From Methanobacteriota archaeon (GTDB taxonomy: Archaea; Thermoplasmatota; Poseidoniia; Poseidoniales; Thalassarchaeaceae): a DNA stretch of 10,445 bases. Where the stretch lies: NCBI GenBank assembly GCA_002725475.1, contig PBPH01000026.1:1-10445 (forward strand), given 5' to 3'. Within the stretch, counting starts at the first letter, position 1. Each line of letters opens with the position of its first letter. A program made the translations under genes and the position numbers. Of this stretch, positions 1-7,251 are shown piece by piece. The notes beneath the pieces are model-generated. The model was not told the DNA's origin. It worked only from the letters and a program-made list of their open reading frames with translations, and made no database searches.

Positions 1-1530
1 ATCCCAACTAGTCATTTGATTTCTCAGCCTCTCATATCTAATCCTTTCATGCAGGGCGTGCTGATCAACCACATACAGTGCATCCCCCCCTTGAGCAAGA
101 ACATACGAATCAGCAAATTGGGCAAGAGGTTCCATTTCAGGTACGTCGCTTAATTTTTCGTCCAATAATGGAGGTTCATCTAGAGGGGATGTTGGAGATC
201 CTGCACTGGAGTATCGGTGTAAATCTCTCTCGGCACTAGAAAGTGCAGGTGAAGTTGGCGATTGTTCTAATCCCGGTAAAGTCTCTTGTGATGAAGGGGA
301 TGTTGAAATGGGACGCGGTTTTTCTTCAATTTTCTCTTCAATTTTTGCCCCTTGGTAAAATGAAGTTTGAATGGTTGGTTCGACTTTTGGCAAGGGGGTG
401 GCCCATGCAGGTGCGCTTCTAGCCATTCTCGGTTCGGCGGGTTTGTTATTTGGCGAATCAACCGCCCCCAAAGGAAATTCTTCGGTTGCAGGGGAACCTG
501 TCGGAACCTGTTTCAAGGTTTCCTTGATAGCTCTTTCAAGTCTTTCAAGAACCCTCCAAGAATTCCTCAATCTTACTTCTCTCTTTGTGGGGTGCACATT
601 AACATCAACTTCATCTGCTGGTAATTCTAGAATTAATACTGCAACGGGATGGCGCCCAACCATCAAACGTGTGTGGTAACCTCTCCTAATTGCTTGTAAG
701 AAAGGTTGCGACGCAACTGGCCTTCCATTGATAATAATATGAACATCATCAGATCTACCGCGTGATATGCTAGGAGGAGATATCCAACCACTCCATTTCT
801 CATCACCCGGTGCATCTTTATCAGCTTCGGGAGCTGTTAATGAGATCATGCCTTCACTTGAAGCCCCTAATAAATCGTATAGCCTATCTCGCATATCATT
901 AGTTGAAGGAGTTTCTAGAATTTGCCTACCATCTACATTGAGATTAAATGTGACGCTTGGATTACAAAGAGCATGTGCCACAACAACATCTACAACTTGT
1001 GCCGTTTCTGTTGCCGGCCTTCGCTGAAAGGCAAGTCGTGCCGGTTGATTTGAAAATAACCCTCTAACAGAAATAGACGTGCCCTCGGCCATTCCTTCAG
1101 GCTCTAAATCACTTACATCACCGTCTTGAACAACGATTCCTGTACCTTGATTACCTGATGGCCTACTGGCGACCTTCAAATGGGATACTGCGCCGATGCT
1201 AGCCAATGCTTCGCCTCTGAAACCTAGAGTGTAAATAGCAGCTAAATCTGCTGCCTCTGAAAGTTTGCTAGTAGCGTGACGAGTTACAGAAAGTGTCAAT
1301 TCATCGGCAATTATTCCGTGACCATTATCAGTAACTGAAATAAGATCAAAACCCCCTCTCTCAATTTCAATTTGGATTCTAGTTGCTCCCGCATCAATTG
1401 AATTTTCTAAAAGTTCCTTGACTACTTGTGCTGGTCTTTCAACCACTTCACCTGCCGAAATTAGGCCAATCGTCTTATCATCTAGTTGGGAAATTGGTAT
1501 GCGAATTGAATCACTAACTTGCTCACTCAT
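1..1530 (-). CDS. mutL: DNA mismatch repair protein MutL (C-terminus cut by window edge)
   Basis: MutL couples mismatch recognition by MutS to strand incision. The 510 residues present begin with a GHKL ATPase domain. Its motifs are ELLENSIDAGAT (about residues 39-50, with the catalytic Glu39 and metal-binding Asn43), DNGHGI (68-73), RHATSKL, GFRGEAL (103-109) and NVHPTKREV (311-319). A Pro/Ser/Thr-rich linker of about 120 residues follows, then the start of the C-terminal dimerisation domain. Residues 489-500 read DQHALHERIRYE, which fits the DQHA(X)2E(X)4E metal-binding motif of endonuclease-type MutL; this implies strand nicking without MutH. The frame is open to base 1, so perhaps 100-200 residues are missing. 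The ATG at 1530 lies 17 bases after the mutS stop, with a weak AAGGCGG site seven bases upstream, so the two genes are very likely co-transcribed. The protein belongs to the bacterial-type MutL family found in only some archaea. Confidence 0.97.
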   Translation of the reverse strand, partial: MSEQVSDSIRIPISQLDDKTIGLISAGEVVERPAQVVKELLENSIDAGATRIQIEIERGGFDLISVTDNGHGIIADELTLSVTRHATSKLSEAADLAAIYTLGFRGEALASIGAVSHLKVASRPSGNQGTGIVVQDGDVSDLEPEGMAEGTSISVRGLFSNQPARLAFQRRPATETAQVVDVVVAHALCNPSVTFNLNVDGRQILETPSTNDMRDRLYDLLGASSEGMISLTAPEADKDAPGDEKWSGWISPPSISRGRSDDVHIIINGRPVASQPFLQAIRRGYHTRLMVGRHPVAVLILELPADEVDVNVHPTKREVRLRNSWRVLERLERAIKETLKQVPTGSPATEEFPLGAVDSPNNKPAEPRMARSAPAWATPLPKVEPTIQTSFYQGAKIEEKIEEKPRPISTSPSSQETLPGLEQSPTSPALSSAERDLHRYSSAGSPTSPLDEPPLLDEKLSDVPEMEPLAQFADSYVLAQGGDALYVVDQHALHERIRYERLRNQMTSWD

Positions 1531-1547
1531 TCTCAAGCCGCCTTTGC

Positions 1548-4229
1548 TCACTCTTCTAACCATTCATGCTGGCCCCGAAGAATCCCTCTCAACTCGTAAA
1601 TCAAATCCATTGCCTCCCTAGGAGATAATGAATCTGGATCTACTTCCTGAAGACGAGCTAGTGCTGCTGCCTCGGTAGCAATTAAACGAGGAGAATTATC
1701 CACTGGTTGTGTTTCTTTGGATTCTTCTACAGAATTTTTTGAACCACCAGTTGGTAACATCCAACCATACAACGACGATTGCCCCACATCCCTAGATAAT
1801 GGAGCTCCATCTTCGCCAGCACGAGCACCCTCTGCCTGTTCCTCAAGGAATAGAAGAAGGTCCCGTGCGCGCTCCACTACGTGAGCTGGCAACCCTGCTA
1901 AAGCAGCCACCTGAACCCCATAGGAATCATCGCAAGGACCGTCAGAAACAGTGTATAGGAATTTTAGTTCATCACCTCTTTGGGCAACCTGAACATGAAC
2001 ATTTACCAAACCATCCATTTCTGCTTCTAAACCTACCAACTGATGATAATGCGTGGCGAAAAGACAGCGGCACCCTACTCTATTTGCAACATCCTCTGTA
2101 ACAGCCCAAGCGATAGCCAAGCCGTCAAAGGTTGATGTTCCCCGACCTATTTCATCCAACAATACTAGAGAACGATTACTGGCTCTTCTGAGGATGTGAG
2201 CCACCTCTATCATTTCTACCATAAAAGTAGAGCGCCCGCGACGGATGTCATCATGCGCCCCCACTCTTGTGAATACTCTGTCAATTAGACCGACTCTTGC
2301 CTTTTCAGCAGGTACAAAGGAGCCTGCCTGTGCTAAAATAGAAATTAGAGCAGTTTGACGCAAATAGGTCGATTTACCACCCATGTTTGGTCCAGTCAAG
2401 AGGAGGAACCTCCTTCGCTTATCCAATGACAGATCATTTGGGACAAATGTAGAACTCGACTCAAGTACAGGATGGCGTCCTGCCTTCAAATCCAATCGGT
2501 CATCCTCGGTAACTTCTGGTCTTGTCCATCCAAATCTACGAGCATGATGAGATAAGGAACAGAGAACATCAACTGTGGCAACTTTTCGAGCAATCAGAGA
2601 AAGCATCTGGCAGTGGCTCTTAATCTGGTCCCTTAATTCCTTGAAAAGTTGGTATTCAAGATCATTACCTCTACTTTCTGCATTGAGAATCAATTCCTCC
2701 TTAACCTTCAATTCTTCAGTAATGAACCGCTCTGCATTTACCAATGTTTGACGACGTGTGTATTCTTCAGGGACCTTGTCAAGATGAGCGTTTGATACTT
2801 CTATGAAATAACCAAATTGACGATTAAATTTGACCTTAAGTCTTGGAATATCCAACCTTTCCCTCTCACTTTCTTCAAGATTAGACAACCACTCTTTTCC
2901 TTCTGCGACTGCTTTGCGATGCTCATCTAACTTCTTTGACCAACCAGAGTTAAACAAATCCCCATCACGAATAGTAACTGGTGGCTCATCGACTAAAGCC
3001 TCACTGATTAGCAGTTGAATGTCCTTCAGGCTAAGCAAATCTTCTGCGCATTCCAATAAAAGTTCATTGTTACTCTCTGTTAGCAACGAATGTAACTTTG
3101 GTAATCGGGCAAGACTGTCGGCTATCGCAACCAAGTCTCTCCCGTTTGAACGACCGTAAGCAAGTCTAGTTGAAAGTCGTTCTAGGTCGCGACTTCCTTT
3201 CAAAGAATCTCGCAACTCCCTAAGGCGTCTGTTTGCATTAACAAGACTTGCAACAGCCGAATGGCGTTTGGTAATCTCCCCTCTATCCAATAAAGGCATC
3301 AATAACCATTCACGTAGCATTCTACGCCCCATCCAAGTGCGTGTGGCATCGATAGCGGATAACAAACTGCCCTGCTTTTCACCAGACATGGTATGAGTTA
3401 CCTCAAGATTTCTCAACGTGGTCTCATCAAGCACCATGTATCTCTGTTCTTCTGCGAACTCAATCTCACGAAGAGGTACTGTTGCGGTCAAATGAAGTTT
3501 TGAAAGATAAGAAGTAGCCATACCGCAAGCCTCCATTGCCATGGGCTTAGAATCTAAATCAATGTGGCCTAAATCTGCTACTTCAAGGACTGATTTCAAA
3601 CTTTCAAGTCTAGCTTTCCTAGGGGCTTCATGTGTTGAAAGTGTCAAACTATCTACTGATGCAAGAAGTGATGTGACTCCTTCATGGGATGAATCATTTC
3701 TACTCATTACCAACTCACGGGGCTGCCATCTAAGTAACTCATCTCGCAATCTCTCAAATCTACCAGCCCCCTCAAACTCACCAGACCAAGCACGACCTGT
3801 GCTGGGATCAACAACTGACCAACCAAGTCCGTTACTCTGGAAAATTACGGCAGCAAGTAAGGCTGATGACTCTTCACCGATTAAACTCTCTTCGTAAAGA
3901 GAGCCTGGGGTATAAACTCTGGTAACTACACGCTGAAGCAATTTCTGCCCCGGTCGCAATTCCTCTTCCTGCTCACATAGAGTTACTTTGTAACCTGACC
4001 TGAGCATTTTCTGTAAATACGATTCAACAGAATGCCAAGGCACACCAGCCATTGGCACGGGGTTATCAGAATTCTTTTCACGACTTGTAAGGGTGATTCC
4101 TAGTACCTCACTTGCAATTATTGCATCATCGTGAAACATCTCATAAAAATCCCCCATTCTGAAGAAAAGTATCGTATCAGGGTGTTCCTCCTTGATAGCA
4201 TGAAATTGTTCCATCATCGGTGTCGACAT
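1548..4229 (-). CDS. mutS: DNA mismatch repair protein MutS (MutS1 type)
   Basis: MutS binds mismatches and small loops in DNA and recruits MutL in an ATP-dependent way. Numbered from the ATG at 4229 the protein has 893 residues, usual for MutS1. The N-terminal domain carries GDFYEMF, with the mismatch-wedging Phe-Tyr-Glu at 28-30. The connector, lever and clamp domains follow. The ABC-type ATPase has Walker A TGPNMGGKST (612-621), Walker B LVLLDE (688-693), the signature segment GRGTSTFDG and FATHY (724-728). The C-terminus DPDSLSPREAMDLIYEL is the usual MutS tail helix. The frame also opens at a GTG at 4247, adding six residues. I prefer the ATG because MSTPMMEQ aligns with the start of the family's first domain and an AGGGGT purine stretch precedes it, whereas nothing like a Shine-Dalgarno site precedes the GTG. 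It is the first gene of a mutS-mutL operon. Residues 817-824 resemble a sliding-clamp binding motif. Confidence 0.98.
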   Translation of the reverse strand: MSTPMMEQFHAIKEEHPDTILFFRMGDFYEMFHDDAIIASEVLGITLTSREKNSDNPVPMAGVPWHSVESYLQKMLRSGYKVTLCEQEEELRPGQKLLQRVVTRVYTPGSLYEESLIGEESSALLAAVIFQSNGLGWSVVDPSTGRAWSGEFEGAGRFERLRDELLRWQPRELVMSRNDSSHEGVTSLLASVDSLTLSTHEAPRKARLESLKSVLEVADLGHIDLDSKPMAMEACGMATSYLSKLHLTATVPLREIEFAEEQRYMVLDETTLRNLEVTHTMSGEKQGSLLSAIDATRTWMGRRMLREWLLMPLLDRGEITKRHSAVASLVNANRRLRELRDSLKGSRDLERLSTRLAYGRSNGRDLVAIADSLARLPKLHSLLTESNNELLLECAEDLLSLKDIQLLISEALVDEPPVTIRDGDLFNSGWSKKLDEHRKAVAEGKEWLSNLEESERERLDIPRLKVKFNRQFGYFIEVSNAHLDKVPEEYTRRQTLVNAERFITEELKVKEELILNAESRGNDLEYQLFKELRDQIKSHCQMLSLIARKVATVDVLCSLSHHARRFGWTRPEVTEDDRLDLKAGRHPVLESSSTFVPNDLSLDKRRRFLLLTGPNMGGKSTYLRQTALISILAQAGSFVPAEKARVGLIDRVFTRVGAHDDIRRGRSTFMVEMIEVAHILRRASNRSLVLLDEIGRGTSTFDGLAIAWAVTEDVANRVGCRCLFATHYHQLVGLEAEMDGLVNVHVQVAQRGDELKFLYTVSDGPCDDSYGVQVAALAGLPAHVVERARDLLLFLEEQAEGARAGEDGAPLSRDVGQSSLYGWMLPTGGSKNSVEESKETQPVDNSPRLIATEAAALARLQEVDPDSLSPREAMDLIYELRGILRGQHEWLEE
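1758..1781 (-). other. Possible sliding-clamp (PCNA) binding motif in MutS C-terminal region
   Basis: The codons spell QSSLYGWM, inside a low-complexity, probably disordered stretch between the ATPase domain and the C-terminal helix of MutS. The spacing fits the PIP-box pattern Q-x-x-hydrophobic-x-x-aromatic, although the last residue is Met rather than aromatic. The first five residues also resemble the bacterial beta-clamp pentapeptide of the QxSLF kind, which bacterial MutS carries in an equivalent place. The match is by eye; binding is an inference. Confidence 0.4.
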
Positions 4230-4265
4230 GCCTACCCCTACTTCCACTGGAACTATTTTTCGCTC

Positions 4266-4282
4266 TCCGTCCTACGGACGGA
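4266..4282. promoter_or_regulatory. Perfect inverted repeat upstream of mutS
   Basis: Seven-base arms TCCGTCC and GGACGGA flank a three-base centre (TAC). The repeat lies 37 bases upstream of the mutS ATG and abuts a TATA-like GTTAAAAT on the mutS strand (4282-4289). It would therefore fall between the TATA box and the expected transcription start, where archaeal repressors often bind. As RNA it would form a short GC-rich hairpin, but no gene ends here, so a terminator is unlikely. A role as operator is inferred from position only. Confidence 0.4.
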
Positions 4283-4289
4283 TTTTAAC
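4282..4289 (-). promoter_or_regulatory. Possible TATA box for the mutS-mutL operon
   Basis: On the minus strand the sequence is GTTAAAAT. A start about 25 bases downstream would fall near 4260, giving a leader of about 30 bases before the mutS ATG at 4229. The sequence resembles the GTTAAATAT box upstream of L10e and the GTTATATC box upstream of the regulator in this window. No clear BRE is visible; CCCCCC lies immediately upstream. Confidence 0.4.
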
Positions 4290-4379
4290 GGGGGGTGCGT
4301 AATCAAATAAGCCAACCGATTGAATAAAGCGATTTGGCGGCCCAATTAGTTCATCAATCAAACTCTCTCAGCAATTAAT

Positions 4380-5378
4380 ATGCAAGAGGAGGGGGTGGTT
4401 AGTAGTGCTAAATCCTTTTTTGACGGTGGGATATTGATACATCTGAAACTACTCCTAGTTGCTGCCTCTTGGGGTCTAGCCTGGGTTGCAGGCAGAGAGA
4501 TTGCAACTTCTCTACCAGAGGCGATTGCTGCTTGGTACAGATATGCAATTACGGTGCCTTTACTTTTCATCTGGCTATACGCAAAAGAACGAAAGGATAG
4601 AGGTAAAATTGTACCATTATTTGTACCCCAAGGAGAAATGTTTTGGAAGATAACATGGGTTGCATTTTTCTCAACCTTTCTCTATCAATTATTGTTCATG
4701 TATGGAATTTCTAGAACTGCTGCTGGAGATGCCTCGGTGATTATCACTTTCAATCCAGCATTCACTGCACTGATTGCTATTCCTCTACTTAATAGAAGAA
4801 TAAGTCCAACTCTGATTTCCGGTTTGATTATTGGATTAATTGGAGTCATAATTGTAACCGGATGGAGCCCTAACGATGACATACCTCTCCGAACTAGATT
4901 AGTTGGCGATTTCCTCATCATGTGTGCAGCAGCTAGTTGGGCAGTTTCAACCAATTTGATTAAGGGCATTCTAGAAGATGAAAAAAGTCAGGATGCACCA
5001 TCCCCTCTAGCGATTGTCACGTGGTCCTCCTTTTTTGGATTAATTCTTCTAACTCCTTTAGCTAGTTTTGATTTCATCGCACATGGTTCTGACTCAATTC
5101 CAGATAATACAAGTTGGTTATGGATTTTCTATTTAGCCGCCATATCCACAGTACTTGCCTATGCATGGTTCGCAGATGGAGTTCATGAAATCGGGGCTAC
5201 TGCGGCTGCGACCTACGTATATTTGGTACCATTCTTTGGAATTCTTTCTGGCTGGTTAATTCTAGAAGAATCTGTTGGATGGTCACTATTCTTAGGGTTG
5301 GCATTAATTTTGATAGGCGTTAAAGTGTCTCAAGAAGCCTCAAACGAATATGAGAATTCTGAATCTACCAAGGTGTAA
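4380..5378 (+). CDS. EamA/DMT-family membrane transporter
   Basis: This is a 332-residue integral membrane protein of the drug/metabolite transporter superfamily. Ten hydrophobic segments are visible, starting near residues 22, 51, 88, 118, 142, 174, 211, 245, 274 and 300. They form two five-helix EamA repeats, each beginning with the family's typical A-x-W motif (AASWGLAWV at 28-36 and AASWAVSTN at 184-192). The two halves are joined by a charged loop (about 195-208). Such proteins export or import small metabolites, often amino acids, but the substrate cannot be read from the sequence. The ATG at 4380 has no Shine-Dalgarno site before it, so the transcript may be leaderless, although the TATA candidate (AATTAG near 4344-4349) is weak. 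A GTG at 4395 just after GAGGAG is a poorer alternative because the spacing is only three bases. The 3' end overlaps that of the convergent membrane-protein gene by 14 bases. Confidence 0.92.
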   Translation: MQEEGVVSSAKSFFDGGILIHLKLLLVAASWGLAWVAGREIATSLPEAIAAWYRYAITVPLLFIWLYAKERKDRGKIVPLFVPQGEMFWKITWVAFFSTFLYQLLFMYGISRTAAGDASVIITFNPAFTALIAIPLLNRRISPTLISGLIIGLIGVIIVTGWSPNDDIPLRTRLVGDFLIMCAAASWAVSTNLIKGILEDEKSQDAPSPLAIVTWSSFFGLILLTPLASFDFIAHGSDSIPDNTSWLWIFYLAAISTVLAYAWFADGVHEIGATAAATYVYLVPFFGILSGWLILEESVGWSLFLGLALILIGVKVSQEASNEYENSESTKV

Positions 5379-6582
5379 AGTCATTCACCCAAAACATATG
5401 GGCAACAATTGCTATACTGAAAATTACTATAATTACAAAGATTAAATCACCAAATCTTGCTAGACTTTTACCAACATCCTCATTTGCCCCTGGATCAAAA
5501 CTCATTACTCCAACGTTACCATCTATTCCTGTCCCGTAGAATTTCACTTCCCCGTCACCCATCGCACCGAATTTTGCATCAACAATAACTGAGTTAGATA
5601 ATTCATGTATTTTCACGTCATCACTATCGGAAGTAATGCTAAATAATTGATTAGAATCACCCCTTGCGAACCAAAATGTACCTTTTTCATCGATTGTGGC
5701 TGCAGATGAGCCACCTACTCCTGAAAGGTCAACAATAGAATAATCGGACAGCAATAACATCGTGCTTGAACTCCCTGCTAACATCATCTCAACGCCATCT
5801 CCCCAACCGCTAGAATCAGAAATAAATAATGCAGAATGAATCGCCCCTCCAGCCCCATGATGTAACAAAGTAAGTGTTGGCGCAGCGCCCATTACAGAAT
5901 CTACTCGAAGTACAACTTCTCCCGTCCCACCTAATGCAGGATTGCCTAGTGTAGTGTCATATCCAGTAACAATCACAAGTTTTCCGTCGTTAGAGAGATA
6001 GATATCTGTCATCATAGTGCTAGAAACTGGAGCCGCACTACCTCCAGATACAACTCCATTAGAAAAACTGTGCAATAGAGTCTGAGATCCATGCTTTGAG
6101 ATTATGAATCCGCTTTCACCATCGTTACTGGCAGCCCCTACAATATCAAGAGGAGTTTCGGAACCCCAATCAAGAACAATTGGGGATAATGTTGTTCCAT
6201 CTAGGATAGCAATTTCTCCATCATTACCTGCAACAAGCCAACCTGAATTACTATGTGAGATAGAATTTGGAGTCATTTCGCCTATGTCTATGGGGTGTAA
6301 GCCTGTTGAGTCTGAAAGCCTAAGTGGAGAAATATCTCCCCTTCCCACAATAATTAGGGCTTCAGTGCCGTCATCGTTCCAAACCACATCCTCTATAGTT
6401 TCGCCTTCATTTAATAGTGGAGTTTCCCCCACCCCAGGTAATGTTAGTGATGCTTCAATCCAACATGCGCCAACCACTAATAGAGCAATGAAAACGCCAA
6501 ACCAAAACCATTGCTTCTCACTTTCTTCTTGCATATATGCTCCCAAAGTTACCAACCATGAGGGGGATAGTGACTGTGTCAT
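5365..6582 (-). CDS. Unrecognised two-helix membrane protein with a propeller-like domain
   Basis: I do not recognise this 405-residue protein. From the ATG at 6582, residues about 24-46 form a hydrophobic helix (QWFWFGVFIALLVVG...) and residues about 380-399 a second one (LIFVIIVIFSIAIVAHMFWV). A short tail ends the protein. The roughly 330 residues between are rich in Gly, Ser, Asp and short beta-type segments. Units of about 40 residues recur with patterns such as NDDGTEALIIVGRGD, NSGWLVAGNDGEIAILD, NDGKLVIVTGYD and DEKGTFWFARGDSNQLFSI. This suggests a beta-propeller of WD40/YVTN type, probably outside the membrane. The start is uncertain. The ATG at 6582 has GGAG six bases upstream; an ATG at 6534 has GGGAG five bases upstream and would begin just before the first helix; a TTG at 6594 is less likely. 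The gene stands alone, divergent from L10e. A sensor, assembly or surface-binding role is possible but unsupported. Confidence 0.85.
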   Translation of the reverse strand: MTQSLSPSWLVTLGAYMQEESEKQWFWFGVFIALLVVGACWIEASLTLPGVGETPLLNEGETIEDVVWNDDGTEALIIVGRGDISPLRLSDSTGLHPIDIGEMTPNSISHSNSGWLVAGNDGEIAILDGTTLSPIVLDWGSETPLDIVGAASNDGESGFIISKHGSQTLLHSFSNGVVSGGSAAPVSSTMMTDIYLSNDGKLVIVTGYDTTLGNPALGGTGEVVLRVDSVMGAAPTLTLLHHGAGGAIHSALFISDSSGWGDGVEMMLAGSSSTMLLLSDYSIVDLSGVGGSSAATIDEKGTFWFARGDSNQLFSITSDSDDVKIHELSNSVIVDAKFGAMGDGEVKFYGTGIDGNVGVMSFDPGANEDVGKSLARFGDLIFVIIVIFSIAIVAHMFWVNDFTPW

Positions 6583-6650
6583 CAGGTACTCCAAACATCA
6601 TACAGGCTATGTATTACACGGCTAGAATGGTCAGAGATGAAGTGAATGGC

Positions 6651-6659
6651 GTTAAATAT
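6651..6659 (+). promoter_or_regulatory. Likely TATA box of the L10e operon
   Basis: GTTAAATAT fits the archaeal TATA consensus well. A transcription start about 25 bases downstream would fall near 6680, giving a leader of some 20 bases before the L10e ATG at 6703. Because the element is nearly symmetric in AT content, it could also serve the divergent membrane-protein gene. Confidence 0.55.
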
Positions 6660-6677
6660 GGGGGGGCGGTCGCCGGC

Positions 6678-6692
6678 CCTGCCTAAGGCAGG
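6678..6692 (+). promoter_or_regulatory. Perfect palindrome overlapping the L10e Shine-Dalgarno site
   Basis: The 15 bases CCTGCCTAAGGCAGG form two seven-base arms around a single A. The last two bases are the first two of the GGAG Shine-Dalgarno site (6691-6694). A GC-rich stretch precedes it, including a smaller inverted pair GGCG/CGCC at 6665-6674; both stand out from the AT-rich surroundings. If transcription starts near 6680 the RNA would contain most but perhaps not all of the palindrome, so it could act either as a DNA operator at the start site or as an RNA hairpin masking the ribosome site. Function is inferred. Confidence 0.4.
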
Positions 6693-6702
6693 AGAGATGA
6701 TT

Positions 6703-7242
6703 ATGGCACGAAAGCCCGCAAAGATGTACCGTCAGGTCAAGGGGCAATCATACACCCGCAGAGAATACACTGGAGGTGTGCCAAACAGTAGAATTACGCA
6801 ATTCCATATGGGAAATCGAACTGCTGGTGAAAAAGGTGAGTTCCCTGTTGAAATTAGTCTTCAAGTTGATGAAGCTTGTCAAATCCGACATACTGCCCTA
6901 GAAGCTGCTAGAATAATTGTAAATGCAACTATTCGGTCCGCAGCTGGACCGCAAGGTTACTCCCTAAGGGTAAGGGTTTACCCTCACCAAATTCTACGAG
7001 AGAATAAACAAGCAACTGGTGCGGGTGCAGACCGTGTTTCACAAGGAATGCGCTGCGCTTTTGGAAAAAATGTAGGAACTGCCGCAAGAGTTCAGAAAAA
7101 TCAGAAAGTTATCACAATTCAAACTACTGAAACACATTTCGCAGCAGCAAAAGATGCACTTCGCAAAGCAAACTGCAAGTTACCATCACCATCAACCATT
7201 GTTGTCGAGCGTGGCCACGAATTACTCAAAGGTCTAGTCTGA
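6703..7242 (+). CDS. rpl10e: Large ribosomal subunit protein L10e (uL16)
   Basis: L10e is a universal 50S protein (the archaeal/eukaryotic counterpart of bacterial L16) that binds 23S rRNA near the tRNA sites and is added late in subunit assembly. The 179 residues match the usual archaeal length. The N-terminus MARKPAKMYRQVKGQSYTRR is typical, and residues 109-129 (ADRVSQGMRCAFGKNVGTAAR) are the family's signature loop. The open frame extends back to 6646, but the ATG at 6703 is the better start: GGAG at 6691-6694 is eight bases upstream, the protein then begins as the family does, and the upstream codons overlap the TATA box. An ATG at 6697 would be only two bases from the Shine-Dalgarno site. 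It is the first gene of the operon with hpt and dph2. Confidence 0.97.
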   Translation: MARKPAKMYRQVKGQSYTRREYTGGVPNSRITQFHMGNRTAGEKGEFPVEISLQVDEACQIRHTALEAARIIVNATIRSAAGPQGYSLRVRVYPHQILRENKQATGAGADRVSQGMRCAFGKNVGTAARVQKNQKVITIQTTETHFAAAKDALRKANCKLPSPSTIVVERGHELLKGLV

Positions 7243-7244
7243 GG
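7241..7244 (+). promoter_or_regulatory. Shine-Dalgarno site of hpt, fused to the L10e stop
   Basis: GAGG starts with the last two bases of the L10e TGA stop and lies exactly seven bases before the hpt ATG. This couples the two genes closely and supports the ATG at 7252 as the start. Confidence 0.7.
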
Positions 7245-7251
7245 AAAACGG

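Noticed and set aside
300..400. PCNA- or clamp-binding-like stretch (IQTSFYQG) in the MutL linker
   Set aside because: The hydrophobic and aromatic spacing does not fit either motif; the linker is simply low-complexity.
371..1027. Several plus-strand open frames of about 85-100 codons
   Set aside because: All are antisense to the MutL frame, which shows unbroken conserved motifs.
4266..4286. Inverted repeat plus TTTT as a bacterial-type terminator
   Set aside because: No gene on the plus strand ends upstream; this is a divergent promoter region.
6448..6465. Lipobox-like VGAC at the end of the first helix of the propeller-like protein
   Set aside because: The N-terminal region before the helix is acidic rather than basic, and the protein has a second membrane helix, so a lipoprotein signal is not convincing.
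6104..6625. A 173-codon open frame on the plus strand
   Set aside because: It is antisense to the propeller-like membrane protein, is Ser/Pro-rich in the way reverse-strand shadows are, and has no supporting ribosome site.
6646..6702. A 19-codon N-terminal extension of L10e
   Set aside because: It overlaps the TATA box and GC-rich palindrome, adds residues not seen in the family, and a better Shine-Dalgarno/ATG pair exists at 6691/6703.
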